Below the pieces are notes generated by a model. It did no database searches, was not told the DNA's origin, and was given only the letters and a program-made list of their open reading frames with translations. DNA of 64,000 nt from Sphingomonas sp. PP-CE-3G-477 (lineage in GTDB: Bacteria > Pseudomonadota > Alphaproteobacteria > Sphingomonadales > Sphingomonadaceae). The stretch spans positions 1 through 64,000 of the forward strand of contig NZ_QAOF01000009.1 of assembly GCF_003050745.1 (NCBI RefSeq). Reading direction: 5' to 3'. Shown here piece by piece: positions 1-8,721 of the stretch (the stretch's first letter is position 1; every line of letters begins with the position of its first letter). Both the position numbers and the translations under genes were made by a program.

Positions 1-119
1 TCCACAGCCAGGCCAAACTCAGCGCCATCGCTCGCCAGCTCAACGAGCGCCCCAGAAAGACCTTGATGTATCAGACACCGGCTGAAATGTTCGCCCAGCA
101 TGTTGCAGCCACCCGTTGA
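1..119 (+). CDS. IS30-family transposase, C-terminal fragment (cut by window edge)
   Basis: An open frame (phase starting at base 3) enters from the left edge and ends at TGA 117-119. The last residues contain LNERPRKTL followed by TPAEMF, the usual C-terminal signature of IS30-type DDE transposases just after the catalytic glutamate region. Only 38 residues are visible, so activity cannot be judged. The element end should lie just downstream, but I could not define a terminal inverted repeat because the other end is outside the window. Confidence 0.8.
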   Translation, partial: HSQAKLSAIARQLNERPRKTLMYQTPAEMFAQHVAATR

Positions 120-177
120 ACCCACCGCGAAAAGCGGACGTTCGCAACACGTTATTACGGGCTAGGCCTAATTCTCC

Positions 178-462
178 ATGTCCTCGCGTCAGGATTATCC
201 CAGTCATTTCACCGTTCCCGCCCTCACCATCTGCATGGTGGCAGCTTCCCTCGCGCAGGATGCCTCGCCGGCTTATGACTTTCCGGAAGGGACTCGCGAA
301 CTCACCTTTGACCCTACCCGTCTCCTTCCGAACGGCCTCAACCGGCATTGTCGATTCCGCTACCTAAAAGACGATTACGGCTTCCCGGTATACGCGATCG
401 CGGTGGGCGGGGGCTGCATCGATTCTGACTGGAGCTGCTTTGAACGTACGGCGCGCGACTGA
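178..462 (+). CDS. Hypothetical protein, doubtful
   Basis: A 94-residue frame with no recognised family. The N-terminus is mildly hydrophobic (VPALTICMVAASLAQ) and the C-terminal half has protein-like composition (YGFPVYAIAVGGGC, then three more polar residues and cysteines). It starts right after the IS30 remnant and has no clear ribosome binding site. It may be a secreted Cys-containing protein or a fragment of a gene broken by the insertion. Codon use is less strongly GC-biased than in the neighbouring receptor gene. Confidence 0.25.
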   Translation: MSSRQDYPSHFTVPALTICMVAASLAQDASPAYDFPEGTRELTFDPTRLLPNGLNRHCRFRYLKDDYGFPVYAIAVGGGCIDSDWSCFERTARD

Positions 463-930
463 CTGCCCGTATGGTCCGTTTACCGTTGAAAATTGAACTT
501 CCGCGACCGCGAGCCGGCGGGCAGCAACTCTTGGCTGTTATTGCACAATCGCAGCCGCAGAATGACGACGCTCTGGTCCGTTCACTCGACACGGCGGGGT
601 TAAAATGGCTCGATGCCGACGTTCGCGGCTGCCCATCAGCATCAGAGAGGAGGGCGCGCGTCATTCCGGCCGGGCTTTCGGCTTCAACAGTCCTTTGGGA
701 AACCAATCAACCTCTACGGCGTCGGTGGGCATTCGACGTGAGAACCATCGTCTTCGCCGCAATATTTGGAAAGGTTCTATTCTGGCATCAGCCGTTCACA
801 CTCTTCCGAATAAGCTAAAGAGCAATTATCGATAGATTTCCTTACAAAGTGGTTATATGCCAGGGCCACCAAGCCTGGACTTATACACGTCCAAAATAGG
901 ACCTAGTTTCCGGTAATCGGGGACGCCAGA
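463..930. other. Stretch without a supported gene
   Basis: Contains a possible frame at 471-818 (115 codons) whose product matches no family I know, plus a more AT-rich segment at about 820-910 that probably carries the promoter of the TonB-dependent receptor gene. I could not pick a convincing -35/-10 pair. Confidence 0.4.
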
Positions 931-975
931 TTGCGTCGGATCGGCGTCGTGGGGCGAGAGAAGGGGTTTTTAACA

Positions 976-3771
976 ATGGTCTTCCGGAATCATATTTTCT
1001 TGGCGTCGACTGCAGCTGTTTATGTCGCCGTTACACCAAGCGCGTTCGCGCAGGTTGCCGCAGCGCCGGCAGCGCAGACCTCCGCGTCAGATCCGCAAAC
1101 TACCGAACCCGTCGCCCCCGCCGGTGACGAAACCGGACAAGACATCGTCGTTACCGGTATCCGCGGCAGCCTGCGCAGCGCGATTGCGGTAAAGCGTCAG
1201 GCCAACGCTATCGTTGACGTCATCAGCGCCGAGGCGATCGGCAAGTTTCCAGACCGCAACGTCGCAGAATCGCTATCGCACGTTCCCGGCGTCAGCATCG
1301 ACCGTCGCTTTGGCGAGGGCGAGAAAGTCGCAATTCACGGCACAGATCCCGCACTCAACCGCATGCTGCTCGATGGCCATGCGGTCGCCTCGGCCGACTG
1401 GGGTGGCAACGACAACGACCCGACCAGCCGTACCTTCAACTATTCGCTGCTTGCACCCGAGCTCGTCGAGCGCCTGGAAGTGTACAAGTCGCCCGAGCCG
1501 CGGATCGAGGAAGGTAGCATTGGCGGCACCGTCATCGTCCGCACGCGCCGTCCGCTCGACACGCCCGCCAACTCGATCTTCGCCTCGGGCGGCTATTCGT
1601 ACAACGACCGCGCCGATAAGGGTAACGTCCGCGCCTCGGGTCTCTACAGCTGGCACAACGAAGGCGGCACGTTCGGCGTGCTCGGCGCCGTCACCTACGA
1701 CAAGCAGAGCCTGACCCGCTCGGGCGTCGAATTCTTCGGGTTCGAGAATGCCGGCAGCCGGTTTTTCCAGGCCAATACCGACGGGAGCCTCGTCCGCGAT
1801 GCGAGCGGTCAGCCCGTCCTGAAGAACACGGCTGCGACGGTCACCGGCGGCACGCGCCAGGATCTCGCCAACGCGGTATCGCCGTTCGGCATCAACTACG
1901 CGTATTTTACGCAGCAGCGTAAGCGCATCAGCTATGTCGGCACGGTCCAGGCCAAGCCGACCGACGACATCACGCTGACCCTCAACGGCCTGCATATCGA
2001 CGGCAACTACAACAACAGCAGCCAGTCGATGTACGTCATCCCCGGCGCGTGGAGCGGCGACGTTCTCCAGTCGGCAACGGTCGCGAACGGCGTCGTTACC
2101 AATGCAAGCTTCGGCGCGGCCTCGGCGAACAGCCAGAGCGCGCAGCTCGATCTGCTGATCCGCAAGACCAAGCTGACCACCGACAACCTCAACTTCGTTG
2201 CCGAGTGGGAAGGTCCCGGCGGTTCGACCGTGTCGGCGACCGGCGGCTGGAGCAAGGCGATCGGTGGGCGCAATCCCGAATATCTGCTCGATGTCCGGAC
2301 CGACCTTCCGTACAGCTACGGCTTCACCTCCGACAGTGCGAACGTCGAGTATGGCGGCGACCTGACCAACCCGGCTAATTACCGCCGCAGCAACAGCCCC
2401 CAGCTCCAGACGATCGACGGCGCACCCGTCATCGTCAACGGCACGCAGCTGAATGCGGCGCGCGCGGGAGGGATCGATTTTTCGAAGACGATCGATCGCG
2501 ATTACTACGCAGGCTATGACGCGGTCATTCCGTTCGAGGCGGGGCCGTTCAAGGAAATCCGCATCGGCGGCAAGTTCACGGATCACCGCAACCGCCTGAA
2601 CGCGAGCGGCTTCAACAACTACTCGACCTCGAACTACACGCTGGCCAGCCTCGGCGTCGACACGATGACGACGCCGAACGGCACGTTCGATGGCACCGGC
2701 GGCACCGGAAATGCGACCAAGTACATCAACCTGTCGCACCAGACCGTGATCGACATCCTAGCGAACTCGATCAACATCCCCGTCGCCAAGCCGACTGCAT
2801 CGTACATCGTCGACGAGACGGTAGCGGCGAACTACGTCCAGCTGAACTTCGACCAGAGCGGCTTCCGCGGCAATATCGGCGGGCGCCTGGTCTATACCAA
2901 GAACGTGTCGAACTACGCCGATCAGGTCTCCGGCACTGACGGCAGCCTGCCGACGATCGTGCCGCAGCGGGTCGAGAACGACTATCTGAAGTTCCTGCCG
3001 AGCCTGAACGTTGCCTATGAAGCGGGCACGCATCTGATCTTCCGCGGCAGCGTTGCCAAGGTGATCGCACGGCCGCGCTACGAGCAGCTCGGTGGATCGG
3101 TCGGTCGCAACGACATCACGCTCGATGCGAGCGGCGGCAACCCTAACCTCAAGCCGTACCAGTCGACCAACTACGAACTGTCCGCGGAATATTATCCGCG
3201 CGAGGGGACGCTGTTGTCGCTCGAGCTGTTCCGCCGCGAAGTGAAGGACTACATCCTCAACGGCCTCAGCCGCCAGACGTTCTTCAACGAACTGACGCAG
3301 CGCAACGCGTCCTATCTCGTGTCGCAGCCGCTCAACGGCGGCAAGGCGAACGTCAACGGCGCGCTGGTCTCGGCACAGGGCGAGATCTGGCACGGCTTCG
3401 GCCTGCAGGCGAACTACTCCTACGCCGAGAGCTCGACCGACGAAGGGTTGAACCTGCCCTATCTGTCGAAGCACACCGTCAACGTGATCCCATATTACGA
3501 TAACGGACCGTTCCAGGCGCGCCTGAGCTATAACTACCGCTCGTCGTATTTCCGTGCGATCGGCCGCCTGAACTCAATCGACATGGTCGCGCCGTACAGC
3601 CAGCTCGACTTCTCGGCAGGCTTCAACCTGACCAAGGCGATCACGCTGACGGTCAACGCGCAGAACCTGCTCGACTCGACCTACACCCAGTATAGCGGCA
3701 CGCGCGATCGGCCGACGGCGTTCTACAAGAACGGCCGCACGTACGTCGCTTCGGTATCGTTCAGGATGTGA
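976..3771 (+). CDS. TonB-dependent receptor, carbohydrate-type (TIGR01782-like)
   Basis: Outer-membrane active transporter of 931 residues. The ATG at 976 is chosen because it has a purine-rich AAGGGG upstream and gives a clean signal peptide ending SAFAQ; a TTG at 931 would only add a polar extension. A TonB box DIVVTG lies near residues 56-61. The plug domain follows with AIGKFPDRNVAESL, the signature of the Caulobacter/Xanthomonas/Sphingomonas receptors often tied to plant glycans. The rest is beta-barrel with alternating aromatic residues, ending YVASVSFRM. It converges with the GH39 gene on the other strand, so the imported substrate may be a xylo-oligosaccharide or related plant glycan; the substrate itself is inference. 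Confidence 0.93.
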   Translation: MVFRNHIFLASTAAVYVAVTPSAFAQVAAAPAAQTSASDPQTTEPVAPAGDETGQDIVVTGIRGSLRSAIAVKRQANAIVDVISAEAIGKFPDRNVAESLSHVPGVSIDRRFGEGEKVAIHGTDPALNRMLLDGHAVASADWGGNDNDPTSRTFNYSLLAPELVERLEVYKSPEPRIEEGSIGGTVIVRTRRPLDTPANSIFASGGYSYNDRADKGNVRASGLYSWHNEGGTFGVLGAVTYDKQSLTRSGVEFFGFENAGSRFFQANTDGSLVRDASGQPVLKNTAATVTGGTRQDLANAVSPFGINYAYFTQQRKRISYVGTVQAKPTDDITLTLNGLHIDGNYNNSSQSMYVIPGAWSGDVLQSATVANGVVTNASFGAASANSQSAQLDLLIRKTKLTTDNLNFVAEWEGPGGSTVSATGGWSKAIGGRNPEYLLDVRTDLPYSYGFTSDSANVEYGGDLTNPANYRRSNSPQLQTIDGAPVIVNGTQLNAARAGGIDFSKTIDRDYYAGYDAVIPFEAGPFKEIRIGGKFTDHRNRLNASGFNNYSTSNYTLASLGVDTMTTPNGTFDGTGGTGNATKYINLSHQTVIDILANSINIPVAKPTASYIVDETVAANYVQLNFDQSGFRGNIGGRLVYTKNVSNYADQVSGTDGSLPTIVPQRVENDYLKFLPSLNVAYEAGTHLIFRGSVAKVIARPRYEQLGGSVGRNDITLDASGGNPNLKPYQSTNYELSAEYYPREGTLLSLELFRREVKDYILNGLSRQTFFNELTQRNASYLVSQPLNGGKANVNGALVSAQGEIWHGFGLQANYSYAESSTDEGLNLPYLSKHTVNVIPYYDNGPFQARLSYNYRSSYFRAIGRLNSIDMVAPYSQLDFSAGFNLTKAITLTVNAQNLLDSTYTQYSGTRDRPTAFYKNGRTYVASVSFRM

Positions 3772-3959
3772 CATGGTAGCGCGTCGCGAACGGCGCGCTA
3801 CACTCCTACGGCTCAACGGCTAAGCTGGTTTGGCTTGGTATCAGGTTTGAATACCGCCTTGATCGACGCCCGTAAGCGGACATTCCGCTATGGTCTCCAT
3901 GTCGACCATTCGGCCGATGTATAAATTCTTGGCGGGGGGCTGCTACACTCGATCCGATG

Positions 3960-5528
3960 TCAGCGCGCGATTGGCTCAAGCGTGACCAGTGCGACGTCGT
4001 TGCTGCGCATGGGCACCGTCACGCTCGCCGAACCGCTTGCACCGATCGTTACGACGCGGTCCTGTTCGGGCAGGTCTGCGGTCGCGCGCTGGAGGGTTGC
4101 CAGTTGCGCGCCGTCGAGCGCCTTCGGCATCCCCATTGTGATGTACAGAGACAGTGGATCGTTGTTCCGATAGCCGGTCTTGTGCACCTGAAGCCGGTAC
4201 GTGCCTTGCGGCACATGCGCGAACTGGAACGCTATCGGCTTGCTTGCGGTCGCCGGTACCGGCTTGGTGTAGAACGGCGTGTTGCTGACCGACTGTACCG
4301 GCTGCTGCCAATCCCACACCAGCGCGGTGATCCGCCTGCTATCCACTGCAGCGAGCCCGAGTTCGTCGTCGAGCAAGATCGTGCGGCCCTTCAACGCATT
4401 CAGATATTTATAGGCAAACCACGCCGGCTTGCGGATGCCATCACGGTTCATCAGGCCAAACCCGCCATGAAAGGGCGTTGGCGGCGGGCCGGGCTCCTCG
4501 AACAGGTCGGTATACGTCCAGTAGCTCATGCCCTGCGCATAGCGCCGAGACTGTTTGAGCTTGGTCAGGATATAGGGTGCGCTGACATAGCTGTCGTGGA
4601 CGAAGTCGCGCGGCGTGTAGCTCGTGCTCCACTCGGTAAAGTACAGCGGCAGTCCGGCATAGGACGTCGCCTCGATCTGCGCGCGCACCCGCCGGACATC
4701 GCCGACGATCGCGTCGGGTGATGCGGACAGTTTCGTGTCCTGCTTGCCCTCTTCGTCGAGGAAGCCGCCATCGACACCGTATGTGTGCGTCGTGACGAAA
4801 TCGATCGGTACGCGGTTCCGCTTCGTGAACGCCAATAGTTCGGGCACCCACGCGGCCCCAGCCGTCGACGGTCCACCGACCTTCAGCGCCGGATCGATTG
4901 CCTTGATCGTGCGTGCCGTGCTCGCATAAAGGTCGAAATACGCCTTCTGGTCGGCCTTTTCCCAGAACCCCTCGAGATTTGGCTCGTTCCAGACCTCGAA
5001 ATACCAGCGCCGCACCTCGTTGGCGCCGTAGCGCTCGCGGACATGCCGGACATAGGCATCGATCAGATCGCGCCACATTGCCGGATCGGGGTGCGACGTG
5101 TTCCCCTTCCAATAGAAGATCGTCTGTTCCGATGTCTTCATCGCGCTCGGCGTGAAGCCGAGTTCGACGAACGGGCGGATGTGGCGGGCGAGCAAGGCAT
5201 CGTATAGCTGGTCGATCTTCGTCCAGTCGTACACGATCCGACCGTCAGTCTTGCGTACGGTGCCGAGAACGTCGTGGAAGATGTCGTGGAACCGGATGTA
5301 CCGGAAGCCCAGCTCATCGACCGCCGTCTTCAGCTGCGCCTGGCTATCGCTGCGGATCAGCGTTCCCGGAAAATCGGAACCTATCGACAGGTCGAACGAA
5401 CGATCTACCGGTGCCCCCGCCGTGGCGACATCGATGCGGATCTGGCGCGGACCGGCTGCGTCCTTCGCTGGTGCGGCATACGGTGTTCCTACCGCGACGG
5501 CGATTGCCGCCCATGATCGCCAACGCAT
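3960..5528 (-). CDS. GH39-type glycoside hydrolase (beta-xylosidase-like), exported
   Basis: Product of 522 residues when started at the ATG at 5528 (MRWRSW...), which gives a signal peptide with cleavage near AAPAKD; an upstream in-frame ATG at 5576 would add 16 polar residues. The TIM barrel shows the clan A catalytic pair: E182 in EVWNEPN (acid/base) and E299 in YFTEWS (nucleophile), with HTYGVDGG between them. A C-terminal beta-sandwich of about 130 residues follows, as in GH39 xylosidases and iduronidases. The expected role is release of xylose or a related sugar in the periplasm. It lies 235 bases downstream of the minus-strand TonB-dependent receptor, possibly in one transcript. Confidence 0.88.
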   Translation of the reverse strand: MRWRSWAAIAVAVGTPYAAPAKDAAGPRQIRIDVATAGAPVDRSFDLSIGSDFPGTLIRSDSQAQLKTAVDELGFRYIRFHDIFHDVLGTVRKTDGRIVYDWTKIDQLYDALLARHIRPFVELGFTPSAMKTSEQTIFYWKGNTSHPDPAMWRDLIDAYVRHVRERYGANEVRRWYFEVWNEPNLEGFWEKADQKAYFDLYASTARTIKAIDPALKVGGPSTAGAAWVPELLAFTKRNRVPIDFVTTHTYGVDGGFLDEEGKQDTKLSASPDAIVGDVRRVRAQIEATSYAGLPLYFTEWSTSYTPRDFVHDSYVSAPYILTKLKQSRRYAQGMSYWTYTDLFEEPGPPPTPFHGGFGLMNRDGIRKPAWFAYKYLNALKGRTILLDDELGLAAVDSRRITALVWDWQQPVQSVSNTPFYTKPVPATASKPIAFQFAHVPQGTYRLQVHKTGYRNNDPLSLYITMGMPKALDGAQLATLQRATADLPEQDRVVTIGASGSASVTVPMRSNDVALVTLEPIAR

Positions 5529-5762
5529 ATCCACACTCCCAGACTTTTCTCGTCGTTGACCGGAATGGTAGCGCAATCAGTTTCCGCGGCAAGGCTTGGT
5601 TGAGAAGCCGGGCTCAGTTCGCTTCGAACGATCTGATTTTAAGGCGTGCAAATAGCTCAGCGCTCCGCAGCCGATCTCGGACGCTTGGTCGACCAATGTC
5701 CGTATCGCGGTCGGGATGTGCCACTTGAGCAAGGTTCAATCCCCGCACGGCCGTCGTCACCT

Positions 5763-8387
5763 TCAAAACAATTTGCGGAGCGATACCACGACGCTGCGTC
5801 CGACCGAATCGAGCAAATCCGGCTGATACCGGTAAGGAACGATGCCGGTGGCGTCGCGCACGCCTTGGCGAGCGCCGGTAATGTTGGCGATCTCAAGCTT
5901 GAAGCCCAGATGCCGGGTCCAGTCCTGGCGCGGCAGGAAGTGGTGGATGCTCAGCGAACCGGTGACGTTGATCTTGCACAAGGGCGCGAATGTCAGGGTC
6001 GATGCGGCGACCGCGCCGCGAACGGTGGCCCCACCGGTACAGTAGAAATCAAATGTACCGCCGTTGCCCAGATAGCTCAGCCCCCCATAACCGTAACCGG
6101 CAATTCGCTGCGTCGTACCGCCCGACACCGTGTCGCCGGCCAGCAGGTCGAGCGTCGGCATCCCCGGCCTGAGCTCGATCCGGTCGGCAAGGCGAAGCGT
6201 GGGGCCGATCCCGCCATAGAAGGTCGGGCGATCCGGTGCGCGGCCTCCTGGTGTCGCAGGTGGTTGGGGACGACCGAGTTGGCCGCTGGCGGCGAGTGTG
6301 AGGTTCAGCGTCCGGCGACGTTCCCGGAAGACATTGATCGGACGGAATGCCACCGACACCAGCGCGCCGGCGGCATCGCGGACGAACAGTTCGGGTAGCG
6401 CCGCTTGCGCAGCGGGCGTGAGGGCGAAGATGGTCTGGATCCCGTCGCGAATTTCCGTAACCTCGTAGGTGGCGCCGATACGCAGTTCGCTCTTGGCGAG
6501 GGGCTTCACGGTTGCCCCGATCGAGCGCGTCCGCCGACGGTCGGCAGCCAGCGCAGGGTTGCCGCCCAGAAACAACGTCACCAGCGTCGAACGGCCGGTC
6601 GCGAAATCGAACAAGGGCACCTGTGGCGCCGAAATCTGCGGCGCGGCGAGCTGATCCAGCGTTGGCGCCGTGGCAGACCGTTTATACTGTGCCAGCAGCT
6701 GGAGACCCGTGAACGGCGCCCAGTTCACACCCACCGTCGAATCCGACAGGTCACCGAAACCACCGACACGCCGCATGGTAGCGGAGGCGGAGGCCGATAC
6801 ATCCCCAACCCACGGCAAGACATCCTCGCGTCGCGATGCGATCGGCAGGTCGAGCGCGACTGCGCCCTCCACCCTCCCTCGATCGAACGCGATCGCCGAA
6901 GGGGTGGCGCCGCGCGTCCTGCTGTTCGTCCCTATCTGCTCGCCCTCGATCGTAGCGGTCAGCGTCACGCGGCCAGCCGGCAAGCGTAGCGGACGGTTGG
7001 TCGCGACGAACTTTGTCCCTGCACCATAGGTCGATTGGACCGTGTGATCGACAAGCCGGTTGGAAAGCAGCGCAAGATCGAACGGTCGGAACGGATCGGC
7101 GCCAGCGGCGATCGCCGCGTTGACGGCGGTGGTGTCGATCGCCTTGGTGACAAGACCGTTCCTGCGTTGCGTGTCGAGCGTGCCGGTCCAGTCCCACTGC
7201 CAGCCGCGCCAAGCTCCGCGTACCACGCCCCCGGCATGAAGCGTCGTGATATCGGTGCGCTGGCTGAGCGGCGGCGCTTCGACGAGATAGCGCTGAAGCA
7301 GAACGTTCCGGATGAATGGCGAATACGGGTTTTCGCTGGGAATGAGGAGCGTCGCGCTCGCGGGACCGAACAGGGTACGCTCGCGACTATGATCCGCGGT
7401 GAGCGTCAACGAACCCGACAACTTCCGCCCGAGCCGGTTGGCGATCACCGCCTCGCCGTGGAAGGTGTCGTTCGACGGCGCGAGCGCACGCAGCGGCGAC
7501 AGGTCGAACAGCCGCGGCCGATTTGCGTTTGCCGCGAAGCTGTCCAGTCCGACGGTGCCAACCGGTAGAGGACCGGTCGGTACCGGGACGATCGTCACGA
7601 ACTGCCCCGCGAGTGCCGACAAGGCGGGATCGATCTCGCCTCCCGCCAGAATCCCGGTGATATTCCCGCGTGCATCGAACGGCACGTCCGGATCAGGCAG
7701 GATGCGCCGCCGCGTTTGCAACAGTGCATCGGTATGCCGTGCGTCCAGCGACAGCGTTAGGCGACCGTCGCCCTGGAGACGCGTGTAATCGACATGCGCG
7801 TTGGCGTTATCGGCACCGCCCCGCGTCGAGGTGCCGACTGCCTGCTTCAACGACAGCTGGCGAAACCGGCGCTTGGTGATGAAGTTCACGATCCGGCGGG
7901 TCGGCGGGTAGCCGTATTGGAGTGCGACCGGCTCCGGAAAAACCTCGACCTTCTCGAGCGCTTCAGGCGGCAGGTTGCCGATCTCCTGGTATCCCGACAC
8001 ACGTTGCGCGTTGAGCAGAAAGATTGGATCCTGCCCATCGCCCGATTGCGTCACGCCGCGGATGGTCCGCAGCAGCTCGTCGATCGATGTCGCGCCGGTA
8101 GCGGTTATCGCCCCCGCGTCGAGCGTCGCCAGCGGCTCGATCGCAGTGTCCACCTGCCCTCGATGGCCTAGGATCACGATATCGGGGCGGGCATCCGATA
8201 CTTCAGCCTGAGCACGAGATGGCGTGGGTTCGGCATTGGTCGGTGCAGCTGGAGGCGGCTCCGACTGTACTCCAGACTGGTTCCCGGACTGGCCAACCCC
8301 CGCCACCGACCAACTCAGAAGAATTGCTGCCGATGCCAGACGACCGACCCGACGAGTATCCGGACACATACTCTCGGACAGCTGCAT
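5763..8387 (-). CDS. TonB-dependent receptor, divergent plug
   Basis: Outer-membrane receptor of 874 residues. The ATG at 8387 has AGGTAG upstream; an internal ATG at 8369 is an alternative. The N-terminus carries a hydrophobic stretch (LASAAILLSWSVAGVG), a Pro/Ala/Glu-rich linker and a TonB-box-like DIVILG. The plug includes SIDELLRTIRGVTQ and FLLNAQRVSGYQEIG, in which the usual 'VLIDG' element reads FLLNAQRV; this form is seen in sphingomonad receptors of unknown substrate. The C-terminus ends SVVVSLRKLF with the terminal phenylalanine expected for BAM recognition. It is upstream of and co-oriented with the GH39 gene, so a role in the same glycan pathway is plausible but not shown. Confidence 0.85.
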   Translation of the reverse strand: MQLSESMCPDTRRVGRLASAAILLSWSVAGVGQSGNQSGVQSEPPPAAPTNAEPTPSRAQAEVSDARPDIVILGHRGQVDTAIEPLATLDAGAITATGATSIDELLRTIRGVTQSGDGQDPIFLLNAQRVSGYQEIGNLPPEALEKVEVFPEPVALQYGYPPTRRIVNFITKRRFRQLSLKQAVGTSTRGGADNANAHVDYTRLQGDGRLTLSLDARHTDALLQTRRRILPDPDVPFDARGNITGILAGGEIDPALSALAGQFVTIVPVPTGPLPVGTVGLDSFAANANRPRLFDLSPLRALAPSNDTFHGEAVIANRLGRKLSGSLTLTADHSRERTLFGPASATLLIPSENPYSPFIRNVLLQRYLVEAPPLSQRTDITTLHAGGVVRGAWRGWQWDWTGTLDTQRRNGLVTKAIDTTAVNAAIAAGADPFRPFDLALLSNRLVDHTVQSTYGAGTKFVATNRPLRLPAGRVTLTATIEGEQIGTNSRTRGATPSAIAFDRGRVEGAVALDLPIASRREDVLPWVGDVSASASATMRRVGGFGDLSDSTVGVNWAPFTGLQLLAQYKRSATAPTLDQLAAPQISAPQVPLFDFATGRSTLVTLFLGGNPALAADRRRTRSIGATVKPLAKSELRIGATYEVTEIRDGIQTIFALTPAAQAALPELFVRDAAGALVSVAFRPINVFRERRRTLNLTLAASGQLGRPQPPATPGGRAPDRPTFYGGIGPTLRLADRIELRPGMPTLDLLAGDTVSGGTTQRIAGYGYGGLSYLGNGGTFDFYCTGGATVRGAVAASTLTFAPLCKINVTGSLSIHHFLPRQDWTRHLGFKLEIANITGARQGVRDATGIVPYRYQPDLLDSVGRSVVVSLRKLF

Positions 8388-8721
8388 GGGTCTGCTACCT
8401 TTTGCGGATACATATGATCAACACGTCGGACCGACTGACTATACTGATCTCGAAAGTGCATATTTGCCGTTTACTGGTCCATGCGCCAGTGCCACGCCCC
8501 AGTATAAAAGCAGCGACATGCTTTGCGACGAAGCCCGGTATCGGCAAAGCCGCTCTGGAAGCAGGCATTCGCGCACCGCCGCCAGACTTCGGCGTACCCG
8601 CTCGGTACTTTTGGCGCCTCCCCCTGGCGGAGAAAGATCGGGGCGCTGTCGATTGGTCCGTTTTGCGACGAAACCTTCCCGCGTTTACCGATAATTCGGA
8701 AAGCGTCGCTACCGTAGCCCT
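8388..8721. other. Divergent intergenic region
   Basis: 334 bases between the minus-strand receptor and the plus-strand GGDEF gene. It must hold promoters for both directions. I see no repeat, no hairpin and no believable small ORF. Confidence 0.5.

Noticed and set aside
471..818. 115-codon plus-strand frame
   Set aside because: No ribosome binding site, no family, and a late region of unlikely composition; mentioned only in the intergenic note.
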